A stretch of DNA of 64,000 nucleotides, taken from Litorimonas sp964511495. GTDB lineage: Bacteria; Pseudomonadota; Alphaproteobacteria; Caulobacterales; Maricaulaceae. Shown here in pieces: positions 17,979 through 27,357 of this stretch. The stretch lies in contig CAZEFT010000005.1 in the NCBI GenBank assembly GCA_964511495.1, positions 100,955-164,954 on the forward strand, in the 5' to 3' direction. Every line of letters begins with the position of its first letter. Positions within the stretch are counted from its first letter, which is position 1. The position numbers and the translations under genes were made by a program. The notes beneath the pieces were generated by a model, which was given only the letters and a program-made list of their open reading frames with translations, was not told the DNA's origin and made no database searches.

Positions 17979-20900
17979 ATGAAAAATTCAGTCTCATCAC
18001 TCGGCTTCCACGCCGTTTTATCAACTTCAGTCCTCGCCCTCACAATGGGCTTGGCAACATCAGCAACAGCTCAGGTCACGACCTCATCTATGCGCGGTCA
18101 AGTCTTTGACTCTAATGGACAAGCCATCTCAGGTGCAACCGTTACTGTTTTGCACACACCGTCAGGCACACGCTCTTCAGCCTTCACAAATGAGAATGGT
18201 GTATTCTCAGCGCGTAACTTACGCGTTGGTGGACCCTACACAGTTACAGTCGTCAGTTCAGGCTATCAAACAAAAGCCATTACCGACATCTCACTCGGCC
18301 TGGATGAAACATTCTCTCTCGACGTTCTTCTAGATGGTGGGTCAGGTGTTGACGAAGTCATTGCAACCGGCACTATCTCCACACAGAGTTATCTCGACAC
18401 AGGCCTTTCTTCCAATTTTAATTTGGCAGAATTGAACCGCCTCCCTTCAATTGATCGCGACATTACGGATGCCGCTCAATTAGACCCATTCGCAAATGTT
18501 AATCTCCAAACTGGTGGCGCAAAAGAATTGACAATTGGCGGTGCTAATAACCGCTTCAACTCTTTGACTGTCGATGGCGTGGCCTTGAATGACCGTTTTG
18601 GTCTGAATGCTAATGGTTACCCAACTCAACGTTCTCCAATCCCGTTCGACGCCATTGAGTCTTTAGCGATTGAAACAGCGCCTTACGATACAGAATTTAA
18701 TGGATTTACGGGCGGTACAATCAACGCCGTAACTAAATCAGGCACAAACGAACTTCACGGTTCAGCCGGATATTTCTATTCTAGCGATAAAATCGCACGC
18801 AATGACGACTTCAAAGAAGAAAGCTATGCTTTCACACTTGGTGGTCCAGTCATCAAAGACAAACTGTTCCTTTTTGGCGCGTATGAGAAATTTGAAGAAG
18901 CAGCTGCTTTGGTTGACGGTCCTCAAGGGTCTGGCGCTCTGAACGAACTTGATGTTACTCAGACAGAAGTCGATACTGTTAATGAAATCCTGTCTCGTGT
19001 TTACGGATTTGAAGGCGGCGGTTTCGACGTCGATCCTGTTACAGAAGAAAAATATCTGATTTCTGCTGACTGGAACATTACTGACGACCATCGCGCAAAA
19101 TTTACTTATTTGCATAATACCGGCTCAACAATTCGTCAGCAGGACGGTAATTCCTTCTTGGAAGACCGTGGCGTTGACATTTTGGGTCTGTCATCCACAT
19201 GGTATAATCGGACAGAAGAGGTTGATACTTATATCGGCCACATCTTCTCTGACTGGACACCGAACTTCTCTACTGAGTTCAAGGTCGCTTATACAAAACA
19301 AGCCACTGGCCAAGATTCTTTAGGCGGCGCAGAGGTTCCTCTTTTCACAATTCGGATGCCTTCCGGTGCAAACCTCTCAACCGGCCCGGACACTTTCCGT
19401 CACGGTAACGAATTGGATCAAGAGTTTTTCCAAATCAAAGCTAAAGCAGAATATGTAACGGGCAACCACACATTCAAGGTCGGCTTTGAGCGTGAAGATG
19501 TTGACGTAGACAACCTTTTCGCACCGAGTTCAGAAGGTCAGTACTTCTTCAATTCAATTGCTGATTTAGAGAATGCAGAAGCCGCTGAACTACTTTACGA
19601 GAATGCAATTACAAATGATGAAAATGATCGTCGTGCGATTTGGGGTTACACGCTCACTTCACTCTATGCCCAAGACACATGGGACATTCGTGATGATCTA
19701 ACATTGCAGTTTGGCCTTCGTTATGACCGTTATGGCTCATCTGGCACAATTCGTGAGAACCAAAACTTCTTGAACCGTTATGGTTATTCCAACACCACCG
19801 ATATTGATGGCTTAGACGTCATTATGCCACGTTTCTCATTTAACTGGGATGCTACGGATAACCTTCGTATACGTGGTGGTTTGGGACGTTTTTCAGGTGG
19901 TTCTCCATCTGTTTGGATTTCAAATGCTTACTCTAATGACGGCGTTACCAACGAGTCAGTCTTCTCCAATGCGGCTCCGATTGCTGTTCCAACATCTCCG
20001 GACGCTACAACTGGGAACTACATTCCTCAGAACATTTTGGACGAATTGGCGAACCAAAATCCTGATGGTCCTGTCGCTGCTTTGAATCCGAACTTCAACA
20101 TTCCTTCAACTGTCAAAGCAAATCTTGGCTTTGCTTTTGATGCTGATTTGAGCTTCTTACAACTTGGTGAAGATTGGACATTGAGTGCCGATGTTCTCTA
20201 TAACAAATATGAGAACGCACCATTCTGGTATGATGAATCTTGCGTCCAGAACTCTTTTGATGCGCCTGAAGGTGGTCGTAATGCCTATATTTGTGGCTTT
20301 AACGGCGCTCCTGAAGCCACTATTGTTGCAAGTGTTGATGAGGGTGAAAGCACACTCTTCGCTGTCTCTGCTGACAAATCATGGGAAACTGGGTTTGGTG
20401 ATTTTGACTTCTTCACAAGCTATACTTACGCAGATGTAAGCGATATTGGACAAGGCACATCCTCAACAGCAACCTCAAACTACTCTGACACAGCGCGTTT
20501 GGACTACAACCTACCCAATGCTGGAACGTCTAACTTTGAGACAAGACACTCATTCAAGTTGCGTTTCTCTTGGGAGAAAGACTTAATCGAAGATCACAGC
20601 ACTCGCTTCTCACTCTTCGGAACACGTCGTTCTGGTCAGCCATATTCTTACACCTTTAACACCGATGGTCGTAATGATGTGTTCGGCATTCGTGAAAACC
20701 GCGCAGATGATGCCGGTGCGCTTCTATACGTACCAACAGGTATCAATGACCCGCTCTTTTCTTCTGCTTCATTCGGTGGCGATGTTGGTCAACAACAAGC
20801 CTTTATCGACTACATTCAGAGTTCTGAGTTAGCCCGTTTCCAAGGTGATGTTGCAGCCCGAAACGCATTCCGCTCACGTTGGTCAACAATTGTTGACGCG

Positions 20901-21158
20901 AAAATTGAGCAAGAGATTCCGGGAATCATGGAAGGCCACAAAGCGTCGGCTTTCTTCGCAATCAGAAACCTCGGAAACCTTATTGATAAAGATTGGGGTG
21001 TCGTTGAGCGTGTTCGTTACGAGTATGAACAGCAAACAGTCAGCGCCAGCATTCAAAATGGTCAATACGTATTCGATGATTTGGATACGACACTAAACCT
21101 TGAGACACTTGCTGCGTCACAGTGGCGTGCTCAAGTTGGTATCAGATACGAATTCTAA
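17979..21158 (+). CDS. TonB-dependent receptor with N-terminal carboxypeptidase-regulatory domain (Oar-like)
   Basis: A 1059-residue outer-membrane receptor for energised uptake of a large or scarce substrate. A signal peptide ends at SATAQ around residue 32. A carboxypeptidase-regulatory-like beta-sandwich follows (GQVFDSNGQAISGATVTV), then the plug with GGANNRFNSLTVDGVALND and the beta-barrel, which ends in IRYEF with the terminal Phe of outer-membrane barrels. I start at the ATG at 17979 because it opens the signal peptide; the frame is open 51 codons earlier. It lies between nucleoside genes and a PhoD-type phosphatase, so a nucleotide or other phosphorylated substrate is possible. A hairpin terminator follows. 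Confidence 0.9.
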   Translation: MKNSVSSLGFHAVLSTSVLALTMGLATSATAQVTTSSMRGQVFDSNGQAISGATVTVLHTPSGTRSSAFTNENGVFSARNLRVGGPYTVTVVSSGYQTKAITDISLGLDETFSLDVLLDGGSGVDEVIATGTISTQSYLDTGLSSNFNLAELNRLPSIDRDITDAAQLDPFANVNLQTGGAKELTIGGANNRFNSLTVDGVALNDRFGLNANGYPTQRSPIPFDAIESLAIETAPYDTEFNGFTGGTINAVTKSGTNELHGSAGYFYSSDKIARNDDFKEESYAFTLGGPVIKDKLFLFGAYEKFEEAAALVDGPQGSGALNELDVTQTEVDTVNEILSRVYGFEGGGFDVDPVTEEKYLISADWNITDDHRAKFTYLHNTGSTIRQQDGNSFLEDRGVDILGLSSTWYNRTEEVDTYIGHIFSDWTPNFSTEFKVAYTKQATGQDSLGGAEVPLFTIRMPSGANLSTGPDTFRHGNELDQEFFQIKAKAEYVTGNHTFKVGFEREDVDVDNLFAPSSEGQYFFNSIADLENAEAAELLYENAITNDENDRRAIWGYTLTSLYAQDTWDIRDDLTLQFGLRYDRYGSSGTIRENQNFLNRYGYSNTTDIDGLDVIMPRFSFNWDATDNLRIRGGLGRFSGGSPSVWISNAYSNDGVTNESVFSNAAPIAVPTSPDATTGNYIPQNILDELANQNPDGPVAALNPNFNIPSTVKANLGFAFDADLSFLQLGEDWTLSADVLYNKYENAPFWYDESCVQNSFDAPEGGRNAYICGFNGAPEATIVASVDEGESTLFAVSADKSWETGFGDFDFFTSYTYADVSDIGQGTSSTATSNYSDTARLDYNLPNAGTSNFETRHSFKLRFSWEKDLIEDHSTRFSLFGTRRSGQPYSYTFNTDGRNDVFGIRENRADDAGALLYVPTGINDPLFSSASFGGDVGQQQAFIDYIQSSELARFQGDVAARNAFRSRWSTIVDAKIEQEIPGIMEGHKASAFFAIRNLGNLIDKDWGVVERVRYEYEQQTVSASIQNGQYVFDDLDTTLNLETLAASQWRAQVGIRYEF

Positions 21159-21188
21159 TTTTGGATTTATTCTGAAATTGCTTTATAG

Positions 21189-21213
21189 CGGAGGGCCTCG
21201 GTCCTCCGTTTTT
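21189..21213 (+). terminator. Rho-independent terminator after the TonB receptor
   Basis: A GC-rich stem with arms CGGAGG and CCTCCG, extendable inward by two pairs over a four-base loop, is followed directly by five T residues. It begins about 30 bp after the receptor stop codon and ends 46 bp before the phosphatase start. The receptor is therefore probably monocistronic. Confidence 0.85.
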
Positions 21214-21258
21214 GTTTCCGGACAGGAAACTATCAGCCACCCCCAATAGGAGTCTTTC

Positions 21259-22824
21259 ATGATAAAATCCCGCCGCGAAATTTTGACAGGTCTTGGTGCT
21301 CTCTCATTGGCCGGTTGCGCCAGTACAGGCGGCCCGAAAACCTTACAACTTGGGCAATCGAAATTTATTTTGGGGGATTTATTCAAGCTTGGCGTCGCCT
21401 CCGGCGACCCTGTCTCCGATGGCTTTGTTATCTGGACACGATTAGCGCCCAACCCCCTCGCCCCGGATGGCGGTATTTCCGACCCAACGCCTGTCACATG
21501 GCAAGTTTCCGAAGATGAAAACTTCTCTCGCGTCTTAAAATCCGGAGAAGTCACAGCCACTGCCGATTGGGCCCATAGTGTTCATGTCGAGGTACAAGGC
21601 TTGCAACCGCTTCGTCCTTATTACTACCGTTTTATTGCCAATGGCTTGAACAGCCCTACAGGCCGGGCGAAAACAGCACCTATCTTGGGCTCCGCTGTCG
21701 ACAAATTACGCTTCGGTATCGCGTCCTGCCAACATTATGAGCAAGGTTTTTTCAATGCCTATCACGACATGGTGGCCAATGATCCTGACCTCATTCTTCA
21801 TATGGGCGACTATATTTATGAAGCCTCTTGGGGCCCGCAAGTGCGCCGCCAAACAGCAACAGATGCCATGACACTGGCAGATTATCGTCAAATTCATGCC
21901 CAATATAAAACCGATAAAGGTCTTCAAGCCGCTCATGCACATGCGCCTTGGTTGATGATTTGGGACGATCATGAATTCGTCAATGATTATGCCGGCTTCC
22001 ACGATGAAAATTATATGCCCGAAGCGCAGGTCCGAGCCCGACGTCGCGCCGCTTATAAAGCCTATTATGAACATATGCCTGTACGCCTGCGCAGTAAGCC
22101 ACGCGGCGATCATATGCGGCTCTATGATTACTTCCACTATGGAAGCTTGATGACAATGGCACTGACCGACGGTCGTCAATATCGGGACGATCAAGCCTGT
22201 CAAACTCCTGACGATGGTGGCGGACGCCCAGTTCCACGCGCCACTTGTCCGCAATTTGACGATCCGAACCGGTCTATGTTCGGCAAAGAACAAGAGCGCT
22301 GGCTCATGCCGTCATTTGCACGCTCCCGCGCAACATGGGAGGTCTTGGCACAGCCCACACTCTTCTCTCGTCTTTTCCAAAATGACAGAGACGGCAATGC
22401 CGCCGCATGGAACGATGGATGGGACGGTTATACCGCAACACGTGATATGATTTTGAATGCCGTTCAGCAACGACGCCCCAAAAACTTTATTTCACTCGGC
22501 GGAGACATGCACTCTTGGTGGCAAGCTGACCTGAAAGCGGATTATAATGACCCGAACTCACAAACGCTGGGTACTGAATTTGTAACAACGTCCATTACAG
22601 CCCACAGCTATAATTATAGACGGTTCCAGCGAATGTTGGATGATAATCCGCACATTCATTTCGTGGATGACCGGAAACGCGGTTATTCGCTCGTCGATGT
22701 AACCCCTGAGCGCTGGGTAGTTCAGATGAAAGAAATGGCGACCATCTACGAACCCAAAGCCCCGGCGGTGACGGCAAAAAAATACGTTGTGGAAAGCGGT
22801 CAGGCGAAAGCGATGGAAGCCTAG
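21259..22824 (+). CDS. PhoD-type alkaline phosphatase/phosphodiesterase, exported by Tat
   Basis: A 521-residue metallophosphoesterase of the PhoD family. The N-terminus has a twin-arginine pattern (SRREILTGLG) and a lipobox-like LAGC, suggesting Tat export and lipid anchoring. The N-terminal beta domain is followed by the catalytic domain with IASCQHYEQGFF, HMGDYIYE, WDDHEFVNDY and LGGDMHSWW, which carry the metal ligands. AGGAG precedes the ATG. PhoD enzymes release phosphate from phosphodiesters, including nucleic acids and teichoic acids in some species. A role in nucleotide scavenging here is inference from the flanking salvage genes. Confidence 0.9.
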   Translation: MIKSRREILTGLGALSLAGCASTGGPKTLQLGQSKFILGDLFKLGVASGDPVSDGFVIWTRLAPNPLAPDGGISDPTPVTWQVSEDENFSRVLKSGEVTATADWAHSVHVEVQGLQPLRPYYYRFIANGLNSPTGRAKTAPILGSAVDKLRFGIASCQHYEQGFFNAYHDMVANDPDLILHMGDYIYEASWGPQVRRQTATDAMTLADYRQIHAQYKTDKGLQAAHAHAPWLMIWDDHEFVNDYAGFHDENYMPEAQVRARRRAAYKAYYEHMPVRLRSKPRGDHMRLYDYFHYGSLMTMALTDGRQYRDDQACQTPDDGGGRPVPRATCPQFDDPNRSMFGKEQERWLMPSFARSRATWEVLAQPTLFSRLFQNDRDGNAAAWNDGWDGYTATRDMILNAVQQRRPKNFISLGGDMHSWWQADLKADYNDPNSQTLGTEFVTTSITAHSYNYRRFQRMLDDNPHIHFVDDRKRGYSLVDVTPERWVVQMKEMATIYEPKAPAVTAKKYVVESGQAKAMEA

Positions 22825-22982
22825 CCTATTCACAAGAAAAGAATCTGTTGACTTGCGAAAGCCAAATCGTTTAGGACACAGAAATTTTATCCGTCATCCG
22901 GGCGGATAAACTGGACCGTAGGAAAGGAAAAACTATTTTTAATCAATTTGGCAATAAGCCCCAATTTTTCGACAGCCTTGCC

Positions 22983-24401
22983 GTGTGCGACGATGTTGAT
23001 ACCGTTATCCATGCTCTTAAAGAGCATTACCAAGACGCCATAGAATTCTTAAATAAGGCTTTTGCAGCCTTCGCGGAAACTGGCGAAAGACCTCATTCTG
23101 AAAATGTAACCTATCCGTATTTGCTCCTGCATTTACGAGAAAAAAAGGCGGATGGTATCAAACCATCAGGCTTTGTGAGCATTCGTGGCCCGGGATGGTA
23201 TGGCACATCCATTACACATCCAGACATATTCAAAGATTACCTAGAGGATCAACTCGGATTGATAGAACGAGGTTATGAAGTTGATTATTATGTCGGGCCA
23301 AGCGACGAAATCATTCCGGTCGCCTTTGCGATTGACCCCTCTACTTTCGAAATGAAAGATGGAAGCGCCAAAAGAATTGGTGACTATTTCGCCCTCCCTG
23401 ATCTCAAACGAATCCATGACAATTTAGCAGACGGAGCGATAGAGCAATCTGAGGAAGAACCTCTCCCTCTAAGCCTTTTCCCCGCACTGCGAACGGATTA
23501 TTCCCTGCAAAGACTGCGTCATTACACGGGCACATCACCCGCACATTTTCAAAAATTCGTCGTTTTTACGAACTATCAGCGCTATGTCGATGAGTTTATT
23601 GAACACGCTAAGAATGTAATTGGTGATGGGGTTCACACAGGATTTTCAAGTCCCGGTGTAGGTCTCATTACATCGGCAGAGGATTACAATCCGCCCGTAG
23701 ATTATAAACTCCCTCAAATGCCAGCCTATCACCTCATGTGTGATAATAATGAAGGTGTGACCCTGATAAATATCGGTGTTGGCCCTTCCAACGCTAAAAC
23801 GATCACAGATCATGTCGCTGTGCTTCGCTCACATTGTTGGTTGATGTTGGGTCATTGTGGCGGCCTCCGCAACACGCAAACACTGGGAGACTTTGTTCTG
23901 GCCCATGCCTATTTACGCGACGATCAGATTTTGGACGAAATGCTGCCGCCAACCATTCCTCTTCCAACCATCGCCGAGGTACAAATCGCTCTCACGGATG
24001 CTATCTCTAATGTGATGAAGCTCAGCGGGACGGAGATGAAACAACATGTCCGAACGGGAACGGTTGTGACGACAGATGACCGAAATTGGGAGATGCGTTA
24101 CGCCAGTTTGAGGACGCGATTGAACCAGTCCCGCGCCATTGCGATTGACATGGAAAGCGCCACAATCGCCGCCAATGGCTATCGTTATCGTGTGCCTTAC
24201 GGCACCCTACTCTGCGTATCGGACAGGCCGTTACATGGCGAAATTAAGCTCCCTGGCAGTGCCGAAGCTTTTTATCGCAGTCGTGTCGCCCAGCATTTGA
24301 ACATTGGTTTGGAAGCCATGTCGATTATGAAAGATGCTGCGCAATCGGGCACGCTCCACTCTCGAAAGCTCCGCAGTCTAGACGATCCAGTCTTTCGATA
24401 G
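22983..24401 (+). CDS. amn: AMP nucleosidase
   Basis: A 472-residue enzyme that hydrolyses AMP to adenine and ribose 5-phosphate. The Amn-specific N-terminal domain (YPYLLLHLREKK, GPGWYGTSITHPD) precedes a nucleoside-phosphorylase-fold domain with LGHCGGLRN, VVTTDDRNWEM and AIDMESATIAANG. The start is uncertain. GTG 22983 has no ribosome binding site. The frame is open upstream to an ATT at 22935 that lies seven bases after GGAAAGG, and a rare ATT start would add 16 residues. The enzyme completes a set that breaks nucleotides down to base and sugar. Confidence 0.9.
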   Translation: MCDDVDTVIHALKEHYQDAIEFLNKAFAAFAETGERPHSENVTYPYLLLHLREKKADGIKPSGFVSIRGPGWYGTSITHPDIFKDYLEDQLGLIERGYEVDYYVGPSDEIIPVAFAIDPSTFEMKDGSAKRIGDYFALPDLKRIHDNLADGAIEQSEEEPLPLSLFPALRTDYSLQRLRHYTGTSPAHFQKFVVFTNYQRYVDEFIEHAKNVIGDGVHTGFSSPGVGLITSAEDYNPPVDYKLPQMPAYHLMCDNNEGVTLINIGVGPSNAKTITDHVAVLRSHCWLMLGHCGGLRNTQTLGDFVLAHAYLRDDQILDEMLPPTIPLPTIAEVQIALTDAISNVMKLSGTEMKQHVRTGTVVTTDDRNWEMRYASLRTRLNQSRAIAIDMESATIAANGYRYRVPYGTLLCVSDRPLHGEIKLPGSAEAFYRSRVAQHLNIGLEAMSIMKDAAQSGTLHSRKLRSLDDPVFR

Positions 24402-24416
24402 GCCACTATTGATAAA

Positions 24417-25652
24417 TTATTGAGTGATCCGTAGCCATAAAAGTGGGCTGCGGATCGGCATGTTACGGCGAATTTCATAGATTTCCGGATCGGGCTCAAA
24501 TTGCTGAGCCATGTTGAAATAGTCGCAATTATCAAAACTCTGCGCAGCGAATAAGAGAAACGCCCTTCTTTGATTGGGCACATCATTATATTGCACATCG
24601 TCCGAAAAGGGCCAGTCGGAACGATCTCTCATATAGGGTATGATGAAATCTGCCCCTAAACGCATCGAATGATTATTATCTGTTCGGTATAACCATAAGT
24701 TATCACCGCCATCAGACAAAAGTTGAGCGATCCCTGCCATTAAATCATAGACAAACACCGAATAGCCATAGGGTTTCGTTCGCGCGGTCTCTTTCGGAAA
24801 AGACCCGTCATCCGCCATCATGTCCGGCAAATACCAAGTCTTGAACATCTCTCTGACTTTTTCCTTCAAAGTCTCATTTTCGGTCAAAGTTGCAAAAGCG
24901 GCGATCTGCATTGACCACGCTATACTGTGATTATTGGGATGAAGGCTTTCTTTTACACCCATCGGGTGCGTGTTCATCCATTGGGCATAGTCGGAAAACC
25001 AGTCTTCAATAGCCCTCACCTCTTCGTCCTCCATATGTCCCGCTTTGATAAGAAAATTTGCGGTCACGGCGACATCAACGAGGTGCATCGTATCTATGAT
25101 TCCAATCGACCGTCCTGTGTGACGCCCCTTTATGGCTTGAGCATAAAAAAGACTCGGGTTCATACGAGTGTCAGGCGTGATGAACCAAGCACGAAAATGC
25201 GCCATTGCAGCGTCCGCATAACGGCTCTCTTCCGTCATCATATAGGCCGTTGTTAGGGTGCCTACATAATCTGAGAGGTTCATCATAGATAAACGATGCG
25301 CGATAAAATTTTCAGGGTTACTCTCCCCATCACGCCGCTCATACGGGGCTTCCGGTTTACCCGGAACAGGCCACCAATAATCCCCTTCGGAGAAAAAATC
25401 ATGAGGCCCACCGGCACTGCGAGTGGCACGGTCTGCGGTTACAGTTCTGACCTCTGCGGACAGAAATTTATCAGCGCGGGTGATAACTCGCTCACGTTCA
25501 AACATGACCATATCTTCGAATGAGCAGGAAACCACCTGTTTTTTCTCAACAGAATTACCACCGGCAATTTGCGAGCCCGAAAAGTTGCAAGCCGAGAGAA
25601 GAAGCGAGAAAACGCAAAAAACCGTATGGCAGATATGCCCGCTCTTCAGCAC
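24417..25652 (-). CDS. Alginate_lyase-fold polysaccharide lyase, lipoprotein
   Basis: A 411-residue (alpha/alpha) toroid lyase of the PF05426 type. Shared landmarks with the second lyase at 41847 are GDYWWPVP, FYAQAIKG, IGIIDTMHLVD and HPNNHSIAW. In PL5 alginate lyases the NNH histidine is catalytic. A signal peptide ends in the lipobox LLSAC, so it is lipid-anchored, facing the periplasm or the surface. It starts with GTG, sharing one base with the TAG of the preceding beta-helix gene. Family PL38 glucuronan lyases share this fold, and the glucuronate enzymes in this locus favour such a substrate over alginate. Confidence 0.83.
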   Translation of the reverse strand: MLKSGHICHTVFCVFSLLLSACNFSGSQIAGGNSVEKKQVVSCSFEDMVMFERERVITRADKFLSAEVRTVTADRATRSAGGPHDFFSEGDYWWPVPGKPEAPYERRDGESNPENFIAHRLSMMNLSDYVGTLTTAYMMTEESRYADAAMAHFRAWFITPDTRMNPSLFYAQAIKGRHTGRSIGIIDTMHLVDVAVTANFLIKAGHMEDEEVRAIEDWFSDYAQWMNTHPMGVKESLHPNNHSIAWSMQIAAFATLTENETLKEKVREMFKTWYLPDMMADDGSFPKETARTKPYGYSVFVYDLMAGIAQLLSDGGDNLWLYRTDNNHSMRLGADFIIPYMRDRSDWPFSDDVQYNDVPNQRRAFLLFAAQSFDNCDYFNMAQQFEPDPEIYEIRRNMPIRSPLLWLRITQ

Positions 25653-27355
25653 TATTTTCCGCGACGTTGATCTAATTGATAGTCATAAAGGGAGGGAATA
25701 AACGGTTTTTGATTTAACTGCTCAATATGTGGGTCAGGTGCATATTCGATAAGAAATTCCCGATTCCCGTGGACGCCCAAAATACGCGCTTGAACACCAT
25801 CTTTCGGGCCTGTCAACGTTATCGACCCTTTATCTCCGCCCGTAACGGCCACTTCAATATTATAGAATGTACTAAATCGACCATGTGAGGGTTTCCAATA
25901 GCCGGCCCCACCACCGTCAAAAAGTTTTACGCGCGATTGGTCTGGTTCTAATTGCAAATGGACTTTAATATTATCAAACAAGTTCTGATGATTGGCACCC
26001 GAGTGTTGATCCAATAGAGGGGCCTTGAGAACTTCACTATCTTTGTAAACGCTCTTCACGGCATAGGTGTTAAAAGAGAGCGGGTGCTGGGCTTCATTCT
26101 CTACACGAATATTATCCGCTAAGACGTTGTAAACACTACCCATATGGACAGTATAATGCGCGCGATGCGGGCCTTTAGTTGTAATATTTTGAAGGGTAAG
26201 ATTTGCATTGTCATCGTTTAATATGCCGCTATCGGCATTTATAATTGTGACATTCCGCACAAAACTGTCGAACAAACCCGTCAAATACATGGCATTATAG
26301 CCATCCTCCACATGATGCGCGATGGGCACACCATTCGGGAATTCTATATTCAAGTCTGAAATAGAGACGTTTTCCAAGTGATCCCATGGAACAAAGGCTG
26401 GCTCCCAATCGGGATTGGCGTCTAATAAAAGAGGGTCTGACAACGTCACTAAATTGCCGTCTATCGCTTCAATCCGCGTCATTTGAGAGACAAGCGCTCG
26501 GCGTGGATAATTCCAATGGTGACTGCCAAGCGTTTTAAATTTAGTCCGGTCCCCATACATTTCTGTCAAGATTGACCCATTTTCGCCCTGCCTATTATAC
26601 CATTCAATCTTAAGGACTTGCCCGACCTGCAGAAGGCCCGCATTTTCAGCAGTTACGGTCAAATCACCTCGCTGCCCAGATGTGACGGCCGTCAAAGGCT
26701 CGGGAAAATCATCATATTTTTCGAGATAGGCTTTCCCACGTGCGCCCGGTGTTTGCGTCCAAATATACCCACCACTCCAAGCATAGAGAGAGAACGGCAA
26801 ATCAATATTATTATCTTTTTCCCTTTGGCGCTTATCGAAGGCGACAAGATATTCAGCCAGTTCATTCATAGCTTCGGGTGTCGGCAAGAATTTCATAGGG
26901 CGGGGGTAATAAAGCGTTGTCGCCTCTCCTTCCCCTTGAAGCGCAAAATCACTTCGCTCGATGTAAATGATGTCGGATAGGATAAAACGTCCGGCAGGAA
27001 ACTTTAAAATCACAGGGCCATTATGAGCATTTGCGGCCTCTAATGCTTTCAATGTAGCTTGACTGTCATCTTTTCCGTCATTCGCAACAGCTCCATAATC
27101 TGTTACATTAAATATCTTACCACTGACTTTAGGCAATGGAGCATTGCCGTTCTTATAACCCGCATATGAAAAATCAGGAATGTAAAGTCCATTACCTTTC
27201 ACAATATCCGGCATATCTGAAGTTTCGGACGGCACATAAATCTGAAGGTCATTCTGATGAGACTCTGATAAATCATCAGCATCCGAATTGCCGTCGGCAC
27301 AGGCTGTCATTGAAAGCAATGCGATTAGCGCGACAAAAGCTTTGAAGGCTTTCAT
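25652..27355 (-). CDS. Right-handed beta-helix protein, pectate-lyase-like with DUF4955-like C-terminus, lipoprotein
   Basis: A 567-residue exported protein with lipobox SMTAC. An N-terminal pectate_lyase_3-type segment (FNVTDYGAVANDGKDD) is followed by beta-helix turns rich in Asn ladders. The C-terminal part (LLDQHSGANHQNLFDN, KPSHGRFSTFYNIEV) resembles DUF4955 proteins found beside polysaccharide genes; I have not been able to check this by search. No unambiguous catalytic triad of a known lyase or GH28 is visible. It lies three bases after the GH2 gene and overlaps the lyase gene by one base, so the three are one transcript. It may be an uncharacterised carbohydrate-active enzyme. Confidence 0.75.
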   Translation of the reverse strand: MKAFKAFVALIALLSMTACADGNSDADDLSESHQNDLQIYVPSETSDMPDIVKGNGLYIPDFSYAGYKNGNAPLPKVSGKIFNVTDYGAVANDGKDDSQATLKALEAANAHNGPVILKFPAGRFILSDIIYIERSDFALQGEGEATTLYYPRPMKFLPTPEAMNELAEYLVAFDKRQREKDNNIDLPFSLYAWSGGYIWTQTPGARGKAYLEKYDDFPEPLTAVTSGQRGDLTVTAENAGLLQVGQVLKIEWYNRQGENGSILTEMYGDRTKFKTLGSHHWNYPRRALVSQMTRIEAIDGNLVTLSDPLLLDANPDWEPAFVPWDHLENVSISDLNIEFPNGVPIAHHVEDGYNAMYLTGLFDSFVRNVTIINADSGILNDDNANLTLQNITTKGPHRAHYTVHMGSVYNVLADNIRVENEAQHPLSFNTYAVKSVYKDSEVLKAPLLDQHSGANHQNLFDNIKVHLQLEPDQSRVKLFDGGGAGYWKPSHGRFSTFYNIEVAVTGGDKGSITLTGPKDGVQARILGVHGNREFLIEYAPDPHIEQLNQKPFIPSLYDYQLDQRRGK

Positions 27356-27357
27356 GC

